A stretch of DNA of 64,000 bases, taken from contig NC_052472.1 in assembly GCF_009730915.1 (NCBI RefSeq), forward strand, positions 248,001-312,000, written 5' to 3'. Shown here piece by piece: positions 1-12,904 of this stretch (positions within the stretch are counted from its first letter, which is position 1; every line of letters begins with the position of its first letter). The notes beneath the pieces are model-generated. The model was not told the origin of the DNA, ran no database searches, and worked only from the letters and a program-made list of their open reading frames with translations. Both the position numbers and the translations under genes were made by a program. The stretch comes from Dioscorea cayenensis subsp. rotundata. Taxonomy: Eukaryota; Streptophyta; Magnoliopsida; Dioscoreales; Dioscoreaceae.

Positions 1-250
1 AAATTATACCTGGTAGGGTTTATATATATTCATTTAATGTGTAGCCCTAATTTAATTCTAATAAGAAAATCGACAACCGCTCCACTCCCGAGAACAGAGG
101 CATACTCTGCCAAACCTCGTTAAATATCCTGTCTTTGTGTGATTGCTTTCGGATTTTTCTGTTGCTCATTGTTAAATTTCTCAACAATTTTCTTTATATG
201 TGAATAAATAGCTTCAATGCTCTTCTTATAAAAAAATAATAAATAAGAAA
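1..250. other. unassigned AT-rich stretch
   Basis: No coding or repeat signal that I can name. Homology to the SCPL copies begins at about position 251. The last SCPL exon (exon 14), expected here by comparison with copies B and C, is not present. Confidence 0.5.
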
Positions 251-1245
251 AAAAATTGTTATGGATGATATTTTCCTTGTGGTCATACATTTATAGTAGC
301 AAATGTAAAATTGTTGGCATATGTTCTTGTGTATCTGAAATTTTAATCCAAACAACAACATCAGTCTGCAAATATAGAAAGCATGTGCATTGTCAACAAA
401 TTATTATTACTCTTATTAAATTCTTAGCAAACTCACCATGCTACTTAGCAGCCGGAGACCAAGATCTCCATTCGTCTATGATGGAGTAGTTTAGAGATCT
501 AATCCATGTCTGAGTTCCTATATGTGGTGTCGAACCCCAGATCATGATCCCCACTTTCATCAATCCAAAAATAGTATTAGTGACTGCAGTATGATGATGC
601 ATCAAAGTGAAACATGGTCTTGTCAGTAGGTCTAGCTCAACTTGTAAACAAGAGCTCGATAACCTCGGCTTTTGAGCTTGTGCTGGTATATATTTTACAT
701 TGCTTAGAAAATCTTTGGCATACTGCAAATTACCATTGCATCTGATCCATTCTGGGACAGTTCCCTGCTTTGTATGAATGACATTTCAGCAACGCATACC
801 AGAAATGACATACATATCAGACTATCTTTAATTTATATACCTTATGGATGTGGAGAGCATCTCTCACAACATCGTCATCTGCCCAAATGCCAGATAAATA
901 CTAAGCATATGACTGAGATGACACCAAGAGAGTATATGTTCTCATATAATTAAGTTGCATGTTATTTTAAAGCATGAAGTTTTGCAAGAAGGATGAAACT
1001 CACTCTGCATTCGAGAGGAGGAACATCTGGTGGCATAGTAAACATGTTGTGCCCATCCTAGAGAAATCGCATTTCTCCACTCAAATTCTTTGGTCTCGGT
1101 GTTGCTTGCAGACACTTTAGCTCCAAAATGTGAGGCATGTCGATTTCATCAAAATACTACATGCTCAAGAGGTCACAGTTTCAAGATCTCATACGTAACA
1201 ATATGTAATATATGTAACTGAATTGCTTTTTGTCACCTTTTCCAA

Positions 1246-1628
1246 TGTAAGAATAAACCAGTCACACAAGAAGAACAAAGCAAGAAACAGAGAGTTTCAG
1301 CAATGGCCTTAGTTCCTTGCTTGCTACCTTCCAAAAGTTTATAACACTCTACATAACAATGATGACAGGGGCAGACAAGAGAGATGAGAAAAACTAGGAA
1401 TAGTATAACAAAATAAATTAAGAAATCTAATCTAGATCCATGCATAAGATCCATGCATTTAACGCGATGGCAATCCATCGTACGAGGTTCACCCAAACAC
1501 GCAAGTAACCATGTGATCCTCGTGCATGAGTTGAGACACGAATCACAGCTGGCCCGCATTGGGTGGATCCACTGAACCACCAGCCCACTTCTCTCCAATC
1601 ACGAACCTCGTATGGATTACAACCTACA
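1246..1628 (-). repeat. 3' LTR of the copia element
   Basis: 383-bp long terminal repeat, starting TGTAAGAATA and ending CCTACA on the plus strand. It matches the LTR at 5911-6293 at all but one position. It is the 3' LTR because the polyprotein is read on the minus strand. Confidence 0.95.
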
Positions 1629-1637
1629 TACTCCCCT

Positions 1638-4600
1638 TTAATCCAAGCTACGAGGTTCCAACTCTCTCACTCCCAACGATTGACGTAAAGCAGCAAACCT
1701 CATGCTCGGTAACGCTTTAGTCAATATGTCTGCCTTCTGTTCTCCGGAGCTCACTGGATGCACTATGATCTTCCCTTTCTCAACACATTCTCTGATGAAA
1801 TGGAAGCGCATATCTATGTGCTTGTTGCGACCATGATGAACAGGATTTTTAATCAAATCAATAGCTGATTTATTATCCACGAACACCGTTGACGGTTCGA
1901 GTGTACTCCCAATCATTTCATTGACTATACTTGCCAACCAAACTGCATGGCAAGCAGCAGCAGCTGCTGCCATGTATTCGGCCTCACACGAAGACAATGC
2001 CACCGTTCGTTGCTTGTATGAGCTCCACGATACCAGACTTTGATTGATATAGAATGCCATCCCTCCTGTGCTCTTCCTGTCATCGAGATCACCCGCTAGA
2101 TCGCTGTCAGTGTAGCCAACCAATTCTTCGCTCTTCTCACCTCTGATATATACCAAACCAAAGTGTGTGGTCCCCTTCAAGTATCTTAATATTTGTTTTA
2201 CTGCTTTACTGTGCATCGTAGTCGGCCTCTGCATATATCTGCTAAGTACTCCCACGGCATACGCCATGTCTGGTCGAGTGTGTAGAAGGTATCTGAGGCA
2301 CCCGATGCTCCGGCGGTACTCAGTGACATCCACAGGTTCGCCTTCACTATCTCTGTGTAGTCTCAGCTTAGGCTCTAGAGGGAGATTGGCTGCGTTACTT
2401 CCACTCATTTCGAACCGTTGTAGTACTCTGTTAGCATATGTTGTTTGTCTGATTGTAATTTGTTTCTCCTTTTGGTCTACTTCGATACCCAAATAATATG
2501 ACAAAAGCCCCAGGTCACTCATCTTAAATTCCACCATCATCTGTTCTTTAAACTGGTCAATTTCATCCTTGCTTCTTCCTGTGATTATAAAATCATCCAT
2601 GTAGATTCCCACAATGACTGCAACTCCTTCTTCTTGTCTTGTATAAAGTGCTTGCTCCTGAGTGCTTCTCTAAAAGTGGAGAGTCTTCAAATAGCCATCC
2701 AAACGAGAATTCCACGCTCGCGGGGCCTGACGCAGTCCATATAGGGCCTTGGTTAACTTGTATACCATGTGCTCCTTCCCTGGCACCTCAAATCCCTCTG
2801 GCTGGGTTACGTAAACCTCTTCTGTTATGACTCCATTCAGGAAGGCAGATTTCACATCCATGTGGTGAACTTCCCATCCCCTGCTTGCAGCGACAGCGAG
2901 AATTACCCGGATAGTGTCTAGTCGAGCCACAGGTGCATAGACCTCATCAAAATCCACTCCTTGCCGTTGGACATAACCTTTCGCAATTATCCTTGCCTTA
3001 TGTTTGACTACCTTCCCTTCTGAGTCCCGTTTTATTTTGTAGATCCATTTCAGTCCAATGGGTGTCTTCTCGAGAGGCAATACAGTTAAGGACCAAGTGC
3101 GATTCTCTTCTATCGTGTCAATTTCACTCCTCATAGCCTGCTGCCACACCTCCTCCCTTGTTGCTTTACTATAAGACGAGGGTTCCTCGGTTTCAAGTAG
3201 CAACAACTCGTCCAGCACTTGTTCTCCCTCCGTATCTGCATATATATCCACAAGTGAACGGTATTTCTCTGGTGTATTATCGGAGATATGTAAATTTGGT
3301 GTCTCTTGACCAGCGATGTGAGTCTCTCCGTCTTTTGGTGTCTGTGACACATTCAACATATCTCTTTCATGCATAGTAGGCCTACGCTCAGTGCTTCTTG
3401 TGACCACAAGCGATCCAGGACCCGGTGCAACTCCAACTCTTATTGAGTCAACTGCTTCTCCTAGTTCTGTACTTTCACTGCATCTAGTGTCATTAGTCTC
3501 CCCTTCAGTTAGTGAAACCACGAACTCTGGACAACTCCAGGTCTCCCCCTTACTGGCTTCATCCCAATTCCACTCCATGTCTTCTTGAAAAACCACATCC
3601 CTACTCACATGAAGTTTGTTGCGGGATGGGTCATACAGACGATGTGCCTTGCTTCCCTCTTATTCACCGAGGTATACCATGGCCATGCTACGATCATCGA
3701 GCTTCTTGAGATGCGGCACCGTCACCTTGGCGTGCGCTACACATCCGAATATCTTCAGTTGACCCAAATGAGGCTTCTTCCCATACAACGCTTCGTACGG
3801 TGTGCAGTTCTTCAAAGCTTTAGTTGGCATGCGATTCAACAAGTACACTGCATGCCGCACTGCCTCACCCCAGAAGTTCCCAGGCACGTGCATGCTCTTG
3901 AGGAGAGCCCTCGCAGTGTTCATGACGGTGCGGTTCCTTCTTTCGACTGTGCCGTTCTGTTGAGGTGAATACGGTGCAGTGAGTTGTCGCTTGATGCCCG
4001 AATCGTTGCACATCCCTGTGAATTCGGTTGATAGGAATTCTCCCCCACGGTCTGATCTCACCGTTTTAATCCGCCGACCTGTGAGATTCTCAGCTAGTTT
4101 TTTGAAAATTTTAAATTCAGTGCAAACGTGATTCTTAGCCTTCACGAAGTACACCCACATCCAACGAGAATAATCATCAACAATTAAGAAAAAATATTGG
4201 TTACCTGCCATAGTACATGGAGTTATAGGCCCGCACAAGTCAATATGGAGAAGTTCTAATGGTTCACTGGCTCTGTAACTTGCTTGGGACGGGAAAGGGC
4301 TTCTGGTCTATTTCGCGACAAGGCACCCTTCACACACCTTGTTCGGTTTAGTGATAACAGGAACTCCAAGTGCCATTTGCTTCTCCGCAATGAGCTTCAA
4401 AGCATGAAAGTTCACATGGCCGAGTCTTGCATGCCACAGCCATGCCGGGTCTTCTATATTCGTCATGAGACATGCCGGTATACCAACCGTGAGCTGGATC
4501 TTATAGAGCCTGTTCGTCGTGTGCTTCACGGCCATCAGCAAGGTTCCCGTCTCATCTGAGACCTTTAGGAACTCTCCTATCATTTCAACCTCGAAACCAT

Positions 4601-5855
4601 CCTCTGTCATTTGACCTAAGCTTATAATATTGTTGCAGAGTTTAGGTATGTAGTAAACCTCCGAGAGGAATCGATGATCTCCGTTCTTGCATTGAAGTAA
4701 GATGGAGCCTTTTCCCAAGATTTCCACTGTCGACCCATCTCCGAACTTCACTGCCCCTATGATACTCTCATCCAAGTTGTGAAACTTTTCCAGATGGCCC
4801 GTCATATGATTACTCGCTCCATTGTCTAAATACCAGACATCAGTGTAAGTAGAGCTTTTCTCAGCATCATGAAACTCAGGGAAGACATCCTCTTCACTTA
4901 ACATCACGACATCAAGCTTCTTCTCCTTTAGAATTTTTTCTGGGGCCATGGTCAACATGAGTGCAGGTTCCTCATCATGGATAAGGTTAGCCTCCTCTTC
5001 CCGTTTCTCGTTCCAACACTCAAATGCATAGTGGCCCAGCTTATCACAATTGAAACATTTGATGTGTTTCTTATCTCTGCTTCCGCTACTGCTCCCTTCC
5101 CGGACTAAGGAACTGGGAATGCCGCGTCCCCTTCTACCACGCCCGTGGCCTATGCTCCAGCTTCCAGGACTTCCTCTGCCTTGTCTCCGTGTCTCTTCCC
5201 AGTCTCTTTTCGCCCGTGCATTCCACTCCTCATGGGTGAGTAATAACTGATCTCCCTGACCGTCCTCCTTACGTATACGTTCTTCATAGGCCTTCAGTCT
5301 TCCGATGGCCTCTTCGAACAACATGTCATCGATATCAATGAGTTGCTCAAGTGACGCGACCACCTGCAGGAATTTCTTCGGAACAGATCTGAATAGCTTC
5401 TTCACCTGTGCAGCGTCACCCAACGGTTCGCCAAGTTCACTGAATTTGTTCGCCATCCCACTAATTTTCCCTGCAAAATCATCAATGGAGTCGCTCTCTT
5501 TCATTTTTAAAACTTCGAACTAACTTTTGAGAGTTTGCACCCTTGCCTTCTTCACCCTATCCATGCCGAGGAAACGGGTTTTGATGCTATCCCATGCCTC
5601 CTTCGCAGTTTTCTTCTTGGCGATCTGCAGTAAAATATCCTCTGGCACCGCTTGGAAGATGCACGTCCTGGCCATCTTATCCTTCCTCACATCCACCGCC
5701 ACTCCGGCGGTAGGTTCCACAGCCTCCCATAGTCCCTACACGTCCATATTGGCCTCCATCTTGATCGCCCAAGCGGAGTAGTTAGAGAGAGTAAGCATCG
5801 GATACTACAATGGCACCACTCCTTCCTTTGCTGCTTGTTGTGTGGTGATCGCCAT
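1638..5855 (-). pseudogene. copia gag-pol polyprotein with six in-frame stops
   Basis: One reading frame of about 1405 codons starts at the ATG at 5855 and ends at 1638. In order it encodes gag, a CCHC zinc knuckle (CFNCDKLGHYAFEC, near 5060), an aspartic protease (motif DNGAS, near 4822), the HHCC and catalytic core of integrase (near 3950-4400), reverse transcriptase with YMDD (near 2596) and RNase H. The frame is interrupted only by nonsense codons, at 5805-5807, 5736-5738, 5520-5522, 4308-4310, 3660-3662 and 2670-2672. Five are TAG and one is TAA. I see no frameshift over 4.2 kb. As written it cannot make a full polyprotein without suppression, so it is called a pseudogene despite its youth. 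The catalytic motifs themselves are intact. Confidence 0.9.
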
Positions 5856-5895
5856 GTCTTCAAAGCGAAGATACTTTGGCATACACTCCAACCTG

Positions 5896-5907
5896 TCTCT
5901 GATACCA
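5896..5907 (-). other. primer-binding site, tRNA-iMet type
   Basis: The minus-strand sequence TGGTATCAGAGA lies just inside the 5' LTR. It is the usual plant copia primer-binding site, complementary to the 3' end of initiator methionine tRNA, and it fixes the element's orientation. Confidence 0.9.
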
Positions 5908-5910
5908 GAG

Positions 5911-6293
5911 TGTAAGAATAAACCAGTCACACAAGAAGAACAAAGCAAGAAACAGAGAGTTTCAGCAATGGCCTTAGTTCCTTGCTTGCTACCTTCCAAA
6001 AGTTTATAACACTCTACATAACAATGATGACAGGGGCAGACAAGAGAGATGAGAAAAACTAGGAATAGTACAACAAAATAAATTAAGAAATCTAATCTAG
6101 ATCCATGCATAAGATCCATGCATTTAACGCGATGGCAATCCATCGTACGAGGTTCACCCAAACACGCAAGTAACCATGTGATCCTCGTGCATGAGTTGAG
6201 ACACGAATCACAGCTGGCCCGCATTGGGTGGATCCACTGAACCACCAGCCCACTTCTCTCCAATCACGAACCTCGTATGGATTACAACCTACA
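5911..6293 (-). repeat. 5' LTR of the copia element
   Basis: 383-bp long terminal repeat, the partner of 1246-1628. The primer-binding site lies three bases inside it (5896-5907). It should carry the element's promoter, but I did not identify a convincing TATA box. Confidence 0.95.
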
Positions 6294-6491
6294 TCCACAA
6301 CTTGAAGCTTCTTAGTGCACTGAGCCTTGGTAGGATTTGCATAATAATCTCCATCAGCTAAAAGAGTTGTGGACTGAGAAAAGAGAAATGTTTCTTACTT
6401 TCATTATTATTAATTCGAGGAAAGATTTTAAAATCTTCGCTAGAACATAGTACCATTGTTGAAAATGAAGTAACAAAGTTAAGTTGCATCA

Positions 6492-6730
6492 GCCAATGAC
6501 TTTCGGGTCTATTGGTACACGGGTCACCGATAGAGCTCTCACCGAGTGGTGAGAGTTCGATTCTCGGCTGAGGGCACATTTCTGGGAGTTGTGAATAGTG
6601 GTTGTGTACGGGTGGTTCCAGCGCCCACGTGAGAGCGGCCCTGTCCCCACTTGTTCCACCGAGGCTTGTGCACGTCCCTGGGGTCTCTAGTGGGTTCGCC
6701 CCGCTCCTCTTCCCAAAAAAAAAAAAATTT
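6492..6730 (+). mobile_element. SINE, tRNA-derived
   Basis: Short non-autonomous retroposon with an RNA polymerase III A-box-like TGGTACACGGG near 6513 and a B box GAGTTCGATTC near 6546, ending in an A-rich tail at 6715-6727. It is flanked by an imperfect 11-bp direct repeat, aagttgcatca at 6481-6491 and aagttgcttca at 6731-6741, as expected of target-primed insertion. It lies in an intron of SCPL pseudogene A, and the corresponding introns of copies B and C lack it. A diverged second copy is at 26598-26775. Confidence 0.88.
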
Positions 6731-7930
6731 AAGTTGCTTCATGATGTTCTAACACTGGTAACAGATTTAACGCTGGAAGAGAAATGCATTATTCACCTTG
6801 TAAATCTCATCAGAAATTATCCCCATATTATGAGCATATGGAACCCGAGCATTCTTATCGAGTACTTGCCCTTGTAACATGGTTGCCAATCAATTATCCC
6901 TGACAGAATAACACGTTTATGATGAGTTTAGCAGTCCACTACACTCTTTCAAGCCTTAATTGATTAGTATCAACATCAATTACTTGTAGACTCAAAAAAG
7001 GCTGAGCCCCAGATTCAATGCCCAAATATCAATATCACCACACTTTAGGTATATAAAGGAATCAACACAGAAATCAACTAGGAAGACCGGGGACTTGCGA
7101 GTTATGGGTTACCTTGTGATATCAGGTGAGAGATGAATGGAACAACCTTACCAGCGTATAAATCACCGCAACATATAGAGGATTGGATAGGAATTTTGGG
7201 TGATCAATAAACCACTGAAACACAAGACAGGTTTACTACTTATTGTTATTCAGAGCATTAAATCAAAGGCAAAACAGAACATGACGAGAGTCATATGATT
7301 GAATACCTTTCTGAGAAATTCGTAAACTCTAGAGGATGAAGTGATATCACCATCAACATATCCCTCTGGAGTACTTGAGAATGAGAATCCAGTTCCAACA
7401 GCAGAGTATAAGAAGATCATATTTAAGACCTGAAAAATAAACACCAAACACTTTTCCTGATAAAGATCATGAAAATTGCTAACAAATATGAAAATCAAAA
7501 CACCTTAGTCCAAGAGAACGGATTATACACAAGTGTTGGCAAGCTACCATTGTACTTCACACTCCTGAACTTTGGAGGACCTAATCATAATCATCAAGCG
7601 CATCCAAAAAAACACTTTCTTTTCTTTTTTCCCTTACAATTTTAATAACAAAAAAGGAAAACAAAAATAGAAACAGAAACAGAAAAATTACCAACTTCAA
7701 AGACGAGGCCACTGAAAGCAGAGCAACCAGGGCCACCAGTGAGCCAAAGAAGAAGAGGGTCCTCAGCTGGATTTTCCTCAGACTCTATGAAGTAATAAAA
7801 GAACTGCACTTCATCCACACCAACATACCTATAAAATGCAACCATTTTTATATATTAAAATCATCAAGTTTTTCATGGATTTCAGCAAGAACTTCGGCCC
7901 ACCCAGTCTCCACGTGGAAGGAAAATGGAC

Positions 7931-8330
7931 CATGAAAACCAGGAAGATGAGTTACAATGGGAGCACCCTTTTTTTATTATTATTTGGATATCAACAAACT
8001 CAGCACAACACAATTTCATCAGCCTTTTTTGATGCGTTGTCTCAGCTCTCTGCTTGTGACAAAAAAAATTCATAGTACTATAAACTCAACAAACTCTCAT
8101 CAATTTATAGTACCTCAAAAGATATCATGGTTCTCATGAGGGTAATTTTTTTTAGTGTGTCAAACTATGCTTTTGTTTTATTTTGAGCACTTAATTTTAA
8201 TTTATATCAATTTTGATACCTTATTTTATATGCAAATGCTAGCACATCCCCCATGGCACGGCCCCCAATGACCAAGGCATTGTGCAAGTTGCATGCCAAC
8301 ATGACCAGCATGCTAGCCATGTAAAGCCAT
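7931..8330. other. 5' flank of SCPL copy A
   Basis: Sequence upstream of the truncated first exon, partly alignable to the flank beyond the copy B start (17245-17360). No gene seen. Confidence 0.5.
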
Positions 8331-11300
8331 TGCTAGGACAAATATATGAAATTCTCTCTTACATTATTCTCCATAGATGTACAAAAGTATATAAAGATAG
8401 CCACCACTATATAAGGAAATTATCAATCTAAGAAATCCTATGTCAACTGTAAAATATCATTTATATATTTGTGAGATAGAGTGAATCATGAATATTTTCT
8501 AATATTCATTTACATATTTAGGATATCTGGAAGATGCCACAAATATTCTTTAATACACCTCTACAAGCTAAAACATGGAGTGACTCGTAGCTTGGACAGA
8601 AGATACTCAAACCTAGACTTGGCTAACAATTCGCAAGTTGATCTTAAGTGTTGATGAGTTGATTGTGAAGGTTGTGACGAGCTACCTTGTCACGGATAAA
8701 GTGAAAATCAATCTCAATTGTTTTTGTTCGAGCATGGAACACCGGGTTTGCAGAGAGATAGGTGGCACCAAGGTTATCACACTAAAGGATTGGAGAAGAC
8801 GAGAGAGGTAGGCCGAGCTTGGAGAAAAGGGACTGCAGCCACGTGAGCTCAACAAAGGTATCTACAAGCGAATTATACTCTGCTTTGGTGGAAAATCGGG
8901 GAAGTGGTCGTTGCTTATGAGAACTCCATAAGACAAGATTATTTCTGAAGAAAATTGTGAAGCCTCCTGTGGACTTGAAATTATTGGGACAACTAGCCCA
9001 ATCCACATCACAGAATGCCTGAAGATGGCCAATAGAACCATGGTTAAAAATATATAAGAAAACAAAGGACCACAAAGTTTGGTGAGAGGTGCTGATGTGG
9101 AAAGCAGAGTCGTGACTGGTTTAGCATCAGAGATGCTAGCTTTCTAAAGTAGATCAAAGATATACTTAGGCTAAGAAAGTATAAATCTTGATGAATGAGG
9201 AACAACCTCAATGCTCAGGAAGTAGTGTAAGGAACAGAGATCTTTGAGGAAGAACTTGGTGGAGAGAGCACCAATGAGATGAGAAATAAACCACTGATCA
9301 GTATATGTGACTATAATATCATCTACATATATAAGAACATAAATGTTAGTACCATGCTTGAAGTAGAACAACAGTGAGGAATCAATCTTGGATTTGACAA
9401 ATCTATAGCTGATAAGTGCCTGAGAGAGGCAATGAAACCAAGCTCGAGGACCCTACTTAAGGCCATACAGGGAGCCATGTAGAACAAACATGGTCCGATC
9501 ATATAAGTCTATGAATCCAGCTGGTTAAGACATGTAGGCGGTTTTCATGCGATTGTCATGTAAGAAAGCGTTATGGACATCAAGTTGCCGGATTGACCAA
9601 CTGTAGGAGACGATAAGTGCAAGAATGGTTCAAAAGGTCATATGTTTGAGTGCAGGGCTGAAAGCCTCATTGTAGTCCAACCCGGTTGTTTGTGGAATCA
9701 CTTGGCAACCAGATGAGCCTTATATCACTCAATTGATCCATCTGAATGCCTCTTAATTTTGAGCACCCAGTTGCAATTAACAACAATCATAGAGGTAGAC
9801 ACTAGGACAAGAGACCAAGTGTCATTCTGTAATAGTGCATTGAACTTGTCAGCCATGGCTTGACGCTACTGTGGTTCTTTATTAGCAACGGTAAAATATG
9901 TCAGTTCAATGGGAGAGATAGTAATATTGACACATAATGCAGCAAAGGGCGAAAAGGGAACCTTTGGTTTTGGATTTGGACGTAAGTGCATTGGATGAGT
10001 TCAAGGGGTGGAAAGGGGGTAGATTGTGTCAATGAGATATTTAAGGAATTGGTGGGACTAGTTGGAATAAGAGAGAAGAAAGATGAGACACTCTTGGGTT
10101 ACTCGATAGAGAAATTGTCCATAAGAGAGGAAGGTGAAGAAGATGAAGGAGTTAGGTTGAGTAAGAGGTGTCAAAAATAGTATCGGCGGTGGTCCAACAA
10201 AGAAAGGTGAAGGATAAGAGATATAAGGAGAGGACTGTGAGGAGAGTTAGGGTTCAGGAAAAGAAAAACATAGCTCATCAAACTGAACGTTCAGCAAGAT
10301 GAGCTATGAAAGAATAGGGAAGAAGAGTACAGAGGGTATAAATGCCATGTTCACTGGTTCTACGAAGCAAAGTTTGGCGGGTAGCCAAATCCTTCACATA
10401 AAAAGAAACGAATGAAACTCAAAGAAAACATTGTTATCTCAGGTGAATTGTTGGATGGATAATAAGGATTTGGAAATGGTGGGAACATGTAGAATGTTAT
10501 TAAGACTGAATGAAGCGTGGGGTGTGTGTAAGGTAGATGAACCAATTAAGAGATAGGAAGACCCTTACCATTGCTAATATGGAGATTCTCAATACTGCAG
10601 GTAAGGTTGAACATTGTCGATGATGGCTATGTCCAGTGTGACATGGTTTGTTGCCTCAATGTCAACGAACCATGTCTAGAAGGATGACAGAGTGGACCGG
10701 TAGAACAAATGGTGAGCTGCTGGGGCTCCACGTTGAGAGCAAGTGACACTAGTGTTCCCCCAAGTACATCAAAGATGGCATTGAATAAAATTTGCCCCAT
10801 TAGATTAAAACCTTCCACCATTATTCTAATAACGAGACCCCTACCTCCACATTGGCCATAAGCATGGCCAGAGTTGTGCTGATAGTAATTGTGGCCAAAG
10901 GGAGAAAGACCCTGCTGAATAGGTCCAAACACAACAAGACCATGTGGGAGTCCAAGGAGAGAAATTCCTGGAAAAAGACCCAAGGGGCTAGTTGTAGGGC
11001 CAAAACCATGAGAGGGTAGACCGGAGGTTTGGCGAAGGGAAGTAGTGCCTCCTCCGAGGCTAGCAAACGTCTAGGAATACAAACCTCCTAAGGGTTACAT
11101 CGTGGAGAAGTGAGTAGTTGGCGGAGCAATGTGGTTGTCATTGATAAACTCATTGTCATGAAGGAGAGCTTGAAGATCATAGAAAGAAACAGGCTCGAGA
11201 TAAGCATTCAAAGTGCTGGTGGGATCTTTGAATTCATAATAAAGACCTTTAAATATATGGAGGTTTAGGTCCTCCACAAACATAGGACGTTCGATAGCAA

Positions 11301-12079
11301 CTAAAGAATCGAAAATGTTCTTAGCTTTGTTAAGATAGGCTGCTACAGAGAGATCGCCTTGTTGAAGTTTATGGAGGTCTTTGTGGTGTTGGAAGATACA
11401 GGTGTTAGAGAAGAGGCATAGATAATTTCTAGGCCTATGCATATAGAGGTAGAGTTTTTGAGGCTAACGATGGTAGAGAAAACATCTTCAGAAAGAAAGG
11501 AAAGGAGAATAGTCACAATATGTTTATCAATTTGTTTGTAGGAAACAAAACTAGGATTCAATTAGAGGGATCAATCCATCAATGAATCCCATCAAGTTTT
11601 GACTTTCTAGGAATGGTGTAATTTGGGTGTGCCAATAAAGACAATTTTAGTGCTTGAGTTTAATGTTTAGGTAGTGATGAGAGTTTTGGAGCATGGGAGG
11701 GAGATTGTTGGTGGAGGGGAAAATGATGGAAGTGGCAACATGGGTAGGGATGTGAGAGAAGATGGTGGGAGAGAAGACATGATTTCTAGAAAGTTGTCAG
11801 AGACCTTAACCAAGAACTGATCACTGTCGAAGTTTGTCGGAGATCAGAAAAAAAAACAAAAACCAATGGCTACAAAGGCTCTAATACCATGCTAGAACAA
11901 ATATATGAAATTCTCTCTCACATTATTCTACATAAAATTACAAGTACATAAAGATGTATAAGATATAAAAATTGCCACCACTATATAATGAAATTATTAA
12001 TCTAAAGAGTCATATGCTAATTGTAAAATATTCATTTATATATTTGGAAAATATGAAAGATGCCATAGATATTCTCTAA
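8331..12079 (-). mobile_element. old, degenerate Ty1/copia retrotransposon
   Basis: Two diverged terminal repeats, about 8331-8557 and 11890-12079, start alike (TGCTAGGACAAATATATG and TGCTAGAACAAATATATG). A primer-binding site of the tRNA-iMet type (TGGTATTAGAGC, minus strand) lies at 11878-11889. Between them, on the minus strand, are remnants of gag (11095-11440), reverse transcriptase with YVDD (near 9310) and RNase H with the CDVDWASC region (8790-9020). Every domain is broken by stops and shifts. I could not define a clean target duplication, so the outer borders are approximate. The LTR divergence makes it clearly older than the element at 1246-6293. Confidence 0.88.
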
Positions 12080-12904
12080 ATGCTAGCAACGCCCATCTTC
12101 CCGCAAAGTCAGCTCAGGAACCCTTTTAATTTTTTTAATATATATAGGAAAATCTAAAACATTCAAAAAAAAATACTTAAAAAAGAAAATTAATGAAAAA
12201 ATCTATAAAATTAAATAAATAAATATAAAAAATTTCAATGGAAAAAAAAAGTTAAATATCCAATTAAGAATCTAAGATATATATATATATATATATATAT
12301 ATGAATAATGATATAAAAAACTTTAAATTTAAATCTAGTTAAGAACAAAATTTTAGAAAGGAAAAATCTCATAATTCAAAATTATTTGAAGCACGAAACA
12401 ACCCTTAAAACGTTGTCATTTGTTTGAAAAAATTAGAAGACATTGAAAATCACTAAAAATTCAATTGTGCAAAAAATTAGAAAAAAAAATAATGTAAGAA
12501 AAATTACTAAAAATAACAATTTTTAAATCATATGAATGGGAAAAATCTAAAACTTTTAGTAAAATTTAATATGTAATATTACATGAAATAAATAATAACT
12601 ATTTAAAAAATATTATTGCATAACAATAACAAATTCATGTATGAGAAAAACTTTAAAAAAAATTGTTACTAATTTGAAATTAAAAAAGAAATACACACAT
12701 GTCTATCTCTTAAATTTTCTTTAAATAAATAAGTGGTTTATCCACTTTAATAAAAAAATAAAAACAAAAACAAAACAAAACAAAAAATGCCGCCGCACTT
12801 GATGTATTTAGAAAGAATTAATTGCAAATATGATTGTTGCAAGAATAAATATATAATTTTAATTTAAGTAGCAAGAGATAAGACGTGAATAAGAAGTACA
12901 AGAG
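12080..12904. other. AT-rich intergenic, LINE tail-like piece
   Basis: Very AT-rich sequence with a (TA)n run at 12280-12301. A short stretch at about 12725-12786 reads ..GTGGTTTATCCACTTT.. followed by an A-rich tail, which looks like the 3' end of a LINE. No gene is seen. Confidence 0.5.

Larger units (their letters stand above)
1246..6293 (-). mobile_element. Ty1/copia LTR retrotransposon, young insertion
   Basis: This is a full-length 5048-bp element with two 383-bp LTRs that I see differing at one position (T at about 1400, C at about 6070). The LTRs begin TG and end CA. The target-site duplication is tccaa on the left (1241-1245) and tccac on the right (6294-6298), one mismatch. A primer-binding site complementary to initiator tRNA-Met lies at 5896-5907 and a purine-rich tract abuts the other LTR at about 1629-1640. 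The order protease, integrase, RT, RNase H is that of Ty1/copia. It sits inside exon 8 of SCPL copy A; the same exon in copy C shows the empty site. The near-identical LTRs indicate recent insertion. Confidence 0.96.
251..7930 (-). pseudogene. SCPL acyltransferase copy A, dead
   Basis: This is a degenerate copy of the serine carboxypeptidase-like genes at 14416-17244 and 32359-35184. Traces of exons 1-13 can be followed on the minus strand, for example exon 2 near 7685-7825, exon 4 near 7310-7430 and exon 12 near 438-552. Lesions are numerous. The signal-peptide part of exon 1, with the ATG, is deleted. A one-base deletion lies in exon 5 just before the nucleophile motif, where the serine codon TCA has become TTA (Leu). 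Exon 7 has in-frame stops, exon 6 splice sites are lost, exon 9 has a TAG, and exon 14 with the catalytic histidine is absent. Exon 8 is split by the copia element at 1246-6293, and a SINE lies in the intron between exons 7 and 8. It cannot encode an active enzyme. Confidence 0.88.

Noticed and set aside
1233-1598. ORFs inside both LTRs (also 5805-6263)
   Set aside because: Chance open frames in the copia LTR; identical in both LTRs because the LTRs are.
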